Assembly (NCBI GenBank): GCA_018816625.1
Contig: JAHIVR010000009.1
Span: 1-7,253 of the forward strand
Source: Nanobdellota archaeon
GTDB lineage: Archaea > Nanobdellota > Nanobdellia > Pacearchaeales > GW2011-AR1
Length of the DNA: 7,253 bases
Direction: 5' to 3'
Below, piece after piece: positions 4,281-7,253 of the stretch; the stretch's first letter is position 1; each line of letters begins with the position of its first letter. The position numbers and the translations under genes are program-made. Below the pieces are notes generated by a model, which saw only the letters and a program-made list of their open reading frames with translations, had not been told where the DNA came from and did not search any database.

Positions 4281-7145
4281 ATGACATATGTAAAGAAACT
4301 GGTGATGCATGGATTCAAGAGTTTCCCAAAGAAGACAGAACTACCTTTTATGCAAGGGATAAATGTTATTCTGGGGCCAAACGGGTCAGGAAAGAGTAAT
4401 GTTTCGGATGCTTTGTGTTTTGTTCTTGGGCGTTTAAGTATAAAATCAATGAGGGCTACAAAAGCAAAGAATTTAATCTTTCTTGGAAGCAGAATCGCGT
4501 CCCCATCAAAAGAGGCCTCGGTTGAAATAGTCTTTGATAACGAACACAGGTCATTTACCATAGACAAAAATGAGGTCTCTTTAAAGAGAATAGTGAGAAG
4601 AAACGGACAAAGCATATACAAAATAAATGGGGAGACAAAAACACGTCAAGAAGTATTGGCTTTGTTGGCACAAGCAGGAATCGATCCCAATGGTTTTAAC
4701 ATTATTCTACAAGGAGAGATACAGAACTTTGTAAATATGCACACAGAAGAGAGGCGTAAGATAATTGAAGAGGTTTCTGGAATAGCCATATATGAATCAA
4801 GAAAAGAGAAATCTCTTAAGGAATTAGAGAAAACAGATGAAAAATTAAAAGAGGTCTTAGCCATACTTAAAGAAAGAACAGCTTATCTTAACAATCTTGA
4901 AAAAGAGAGACAACAGGCACTCAAATTCAAGAAATTTGAACAAGATGTTAAAAAATTTAAAGCAAGTATAATCTTCCAAGATTTATCCAGAAATAAAAAA
5001 GAAGTAAGGGTGCTGGAGGAAGAGATTGGAAGGAAGATAAAAGAGATAGAGAGGTTAAGAAAAATTATGATATCATTAAGAACCTCTATTGAAGGGTTTG
5101 AATCACGGATAGGGTCAATAAACACAACAATACAAAAATCAACAGGATTAGAACAAGAAAAACTTAATCAAGAGATTGCAAATATAAACGCTGAAATTGC
5201 AGGAACTACAGTAAGAATAGAGAACTTCGAATCAAAACTCTCTGAGATAAACAATCAAAAACAAGAATATTCAGAAAGAATAAGGGAAAATGAGTTGTCT
5301 CTTAAGGAACTCTCCAAACAAACCGGAAGTTCTCTAAAAGGGAACCAACAAAAAGATATCGAGTCAAAAAAACAAGAACTAGAGAGACTTGAAGAACAGA
5401 GAAAGAAATTCTATATGGCAAAATCAGAGCTCAAATCGCTTAAGGAGAAGATAGAAGATAAAAAAGATTTACTTAAGGGATATGAAATAGAATCAGAATC
5501 TTTTATAAGACAAATTAAGGCAATATCCAGAGATATCTTTGATAAAAACACGAATCAATCCAAAATAGAATCATTAAAGGCCTCTTTATCGGAGAAAAGG
5601 CAATTACTAGAGGATTTGGGGAAAAGCGAAAAGGAATTTGATAAGCTATCCTCTAATAAAGAGTATGAAATAGATAAACAAAATAAACTAATTGAGAAGA
5701 TATCTAAAATAGACATATGCCCCGTATGCAAGAGTAAAATAACAAAAGATCATATTCACACCATAAACAATGAAATCTCCCACATTATTGCAACTCTTCA
5801 AAAACAGATAGAAGACGCAGATAAAAACCTAAGCGAAATATATTCAAAGAAAACTATTTTATCTCAAGAGATGGAACAAATTTCTTCTGAATTAATAAAA
5901 AGAGAGTCAGATCTTATAAAACTTGCAAATGCTGAAGAAAAGAAGATTCAAATTAAAACTCTACAAGAAAAGACAATGGTTCTTAGAGCAGAAATAGAGG
6001 AATTAAGTAAGATAAAAACAAAACTTGAACAAGGCGTTAATAAAGATTACAATGTTGATCAAAAATATGAAACAGCCAAAATAGAATTTCAAGAAGTTTC
6101 TTTTAGAAATGAGGAGAATATTAATTCTGAGATTTCTCTTAAGCAAAGAGAGCTTGAACGTTCTAAAATATTTCTAAAACAATTAACAAGAGAAGAGTCT
6201 GATTTGGGAGAGGAATTAAAATTCGTAAAGGATGACCTAGATAGAAATGGAACTCTTTTGGAAAAAAAGAGAGAGCAGGAAGAAGCACTTAGCAAAAAAT
6301 TCCAAAAACTAATAGAAGAAAGAGATGAATTCCAAGAAAAGATAAGACAGGCTGATAGAGAAGGCACATTAAAACAAAATGAAATGCATAACTTGGAAGG
6401 GGCTAAAAATAATTTGAATATTGATAAAGCAAGAGTTGATGCAATAGTTGAGAATCTTGAAACAGAAATGCTTAGCTTTCCAGGAATTGAAATAATAAGA
6501 GCAAATAAAGAGTCTTTAATAGAAAGGCTAGCCAAAACTAAGGAAATTCTCTCCAAAATAGGAACTGTTAACCTAAGGAGCTTAGAAGTTTATGACTCTG
6601 TTAAAAAAGAGTACGATTTAATACAGGATAAAGTAGAAATAATAAATAAAGAAAAAAATAGCGTTTTAAAGATTATTCATGAGATTGATATTAAAAAGAA
6701 AAAAACATTTCTCAAGACCCTTGATTCTCTTAACGAGATTTTTTCAAGAAACTTTTCTCAATTGAGTACAAAAGGGCAGGTATTTTTAGAAATGGAAAAT
6801 AGAAAAGATCCCTTTGAAGGAGGAGTGAATATAATAGTTAAAACAGGGCACGGGAAGTACTTCGATGTGAAATCTCTTTCTGGAGGAGAGCAAACACTTG
6901 TCGCTCTTTCACTTATATTTGCCATACAAGAGCATAAACCTTACTACTTCTACATTCTTGATGAAATAGATGCGGCTTTGGATAAAAGAAACTCCCAAAG
7001 ACTAGCAAATCTACTTCAAAAATACATGCAGAAAGGACAATACATTGTTATAACCCACAATGATGAGGTTATTTCAAACGCAACAAATCTTTATGGAGTA
7101 AGTATGCATGATGGAGTATCAAAGGTTGTTAGTTTGGAGATATAA
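4281..7145 (+). CDS. smc: SMC-type ATPase with a Rad50-like zinc hook in place of the hinge
   Basis: This 954-residue protein has SMC-type heads. The N-terminal part has GFKSF (11-15), Walker A GPNGSGKS (32-39), the Q-loop ILQGEI (Q144) and EERRKIIEEVSGI (156-168). The C-terminal part has GTVNLRSLEVY (761-771), DPFEGG (843-848), signature LSGGEQ (866-871), Walker B with D894-E895 in ILDEIDAALD, and H-loop His926. The two lobes are joined by long heptad-like, Lys/Glu-rich arms (about 172-479 and 484-760). The family's hinge, a globular domain of roughly 150-200 residues, is absent. At the exact midpoint stands ICPVCKSKITKDH, with CPVC at 480-483, the CxxC that in Rad50 binds one zinc between two molecules. 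The length, about 200 below ordinary SMC (~1150-1200), fits loss of the hinge. The heads should bind ATP, dimerise and organise or tether DNA. No ScpA/ScpB, Mre11 or HerA gene is visible nearby. The start is fixed by the Shine-Dalgarno and motif position. It could still be a divergent Rad50-like protein, but the head motifs read as SMC. Confidence 0.92.
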   Translation: MTYVKKLVMHGFKSFPKKTELPFMQGINVILGPNGSGKSNVSDALCFVLGRLSIKSMRATKAKNLIFLGSRIASPSKEASVEIVFDNEHRSFTIDKNEVSLKRIVRRNGQSIYKINGETKTRQEVLALLAQAGIDPNGFNIILQGEIQNFVNMHTEERRKIIEEVSGIAIYESRKEKSLKELEKTDEKLKEVLAILKERTAYLNNLEKERQQALKFKKFEQDVKKFKASIIFQDLSRNKKEVRVLEEEIGRKIKEIERLRKIMISLRTSIEGFESRIGSINTTIQKSTGLEQEKLNQEIANINAEIAGTTVRIENFESKLSEINNQKQEYSERIRENELSLKELSKQTGSSLKGNQQKDIESKKQELERLEEQRKKFYMAKSELKSLKEKIEDKKDLLKGYEIESESFIRQIKAISRDIFDKNTNQSKIESLKASLSEKRQLLEDLGKSEKEFDKLSSNKEYEIDKQNKLIEKISKIDICPVCKSKITKDHIHTINNEISHIIATLQKQIEDADKNLSEIYSKKTILSQEMEQISSELIKRESDLIKLANAEEKKIQIKTLQEKTMVLRAEIEELSKIKTKLEQGVNKDYNVDQKYETAKIEFQEVSFRNEENINSEISLKQRELERSKIFLKQLTREESDLGEELKFVKDDLDRNGTLLEKKREQEEALSKKFQKLIEERDEFQEKIRQADREGTLKQNEMHNLEGAKNNLNIDKARVDAIVENLETEMLSFPGIEIIRANKESLIERLAKTKEILSKIGTVNLRSLEVYDSVKKEYDLIQDKVEIINKEKNSVLKIIHEIDIKKKKTFLKTLDSLNEIFSRNFSQLSTKGQVFLEMENRKDPFEGGVNIIVKTGHGKYFDVKSLSGGEQTLVALSLIFAIQEHKPYYFYILDEIDAALDKRNSQRLANLLQKYMQKGQYIVITHNDEVISNATNLYGVSMHDGVSKVVSLEI

Positions 7146-7162
7146 AGTAAATAATCATCTGG

Positions 7163-7174
7163 TTTTTTGTTTTT
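7163..7174 (+). terminator. T-rich terminator after the SMC-like gene
   Basis: TTTTTTGTTTTT, 18 bases after the stop codon, without a stem before it, as is typical of archaeal intrinsic termination. Confidence 0.5.
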
Positions 7175-7230
7175 GAAAATATATTAATGAGTATAATAAT
7201 AATTAAAAAAGACATTTTATAGTTATTGGT

Positions 7231-7253
7231 ATGCCATCAACATTTAAATCTAG
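7231..7253 (+). CDS. Possible start of a further gene (3' partial, 7 codons)
   Basis: ATG at 7231 opens a frame reading MPSTFKS to the window edge. An AATTAAAAAA stretch at 7201-7210, about 25 bases upstream, could be a TATA box for a leaderless transcript. Seven residues are too few to assign a function. Confidence 0.3.

Noticed and set aside
4281..7145. Calling the large ATPase simply Rad50 because of the CPVC hook
   Set aside because: The N- and C-terminal head motifs (GFKSF, ERRKIIEEVSGI, GTVNLRSLEVY, DPFEGG) are SMC-type, and no Mre11 partner is visible.

Overview
The window looks like part of an AT-rich archaeal chromosome. It carries an archaeal-type initiator tRNA (A1-U72 pair, three G-C pairs above the anticodon loop), tRNA genes with no encoded CCA, an insertion in a tRNA D loop that looks like an archaeal intron, TATA boxes about 25 bases ahead of start codons, and archaeal-style RNase HII and SMC-type proteins. 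Short surface proteins with a TSP1-like cysteine/tryptophan module and the flavor of the SMC and reductase sequences suggest a DPANN archaeon of the Woesearchaeota/Pacearchaeota type. That placement is inference from sequence style, not from a search.

Left part (1-1755, + strand): the 3' end of a large surface or phage-structural-like protein; a small secreted, membrane-anchored TSP1-like protein 12 bases downstream; then the decayed C-terminal third of a geranylgeranyl-reductase-family flavoprotein, which has lost its FAD-binding half and carries frame breaks.

Middle part (1825-3440, all - strand, read right to left): tRNA-Ser(GGA), tRNA-Ser(CGA), initiator tRNA-Met with a 35-base D-loop insertion, an MSMEG_6728-like protein starting 14 bases after that tRNA, tRNA-Ser(GCT), and a LigT/ThpR-type 2H phosphoesterase. 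The spacers hold short copies of tRNA ends and perfect hairpins, suggesting repeated duplication, recombination or insertion at the serine tRNA genes.

Right part (3549-7253, + strand): RNase HII with an Asp-Asp instead of Asp-Glu at the catalytic motif, from a promoter that should give a leaderless mRNA; then a 954-residue protein with SMC-type ATPase heads but a Rad50-like CPVC zinc hook exactly at its midpoint instead of an SMC hinge; then a T-rich terminator and the first codons of another possible gene. RNase HII (removal of RNA from DNA) and the SMC-like ATPase (chromosome organisation or repair) both act on genome maintenance, but have separate start signals.

The strongest leads are the SMC-head/zinc-hook architecture and the initiator tRNA with a D-loop intron. 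No CRISPR array, transposase or complete defence system is visible, and no gene-free stretch exceeds 300 bases.
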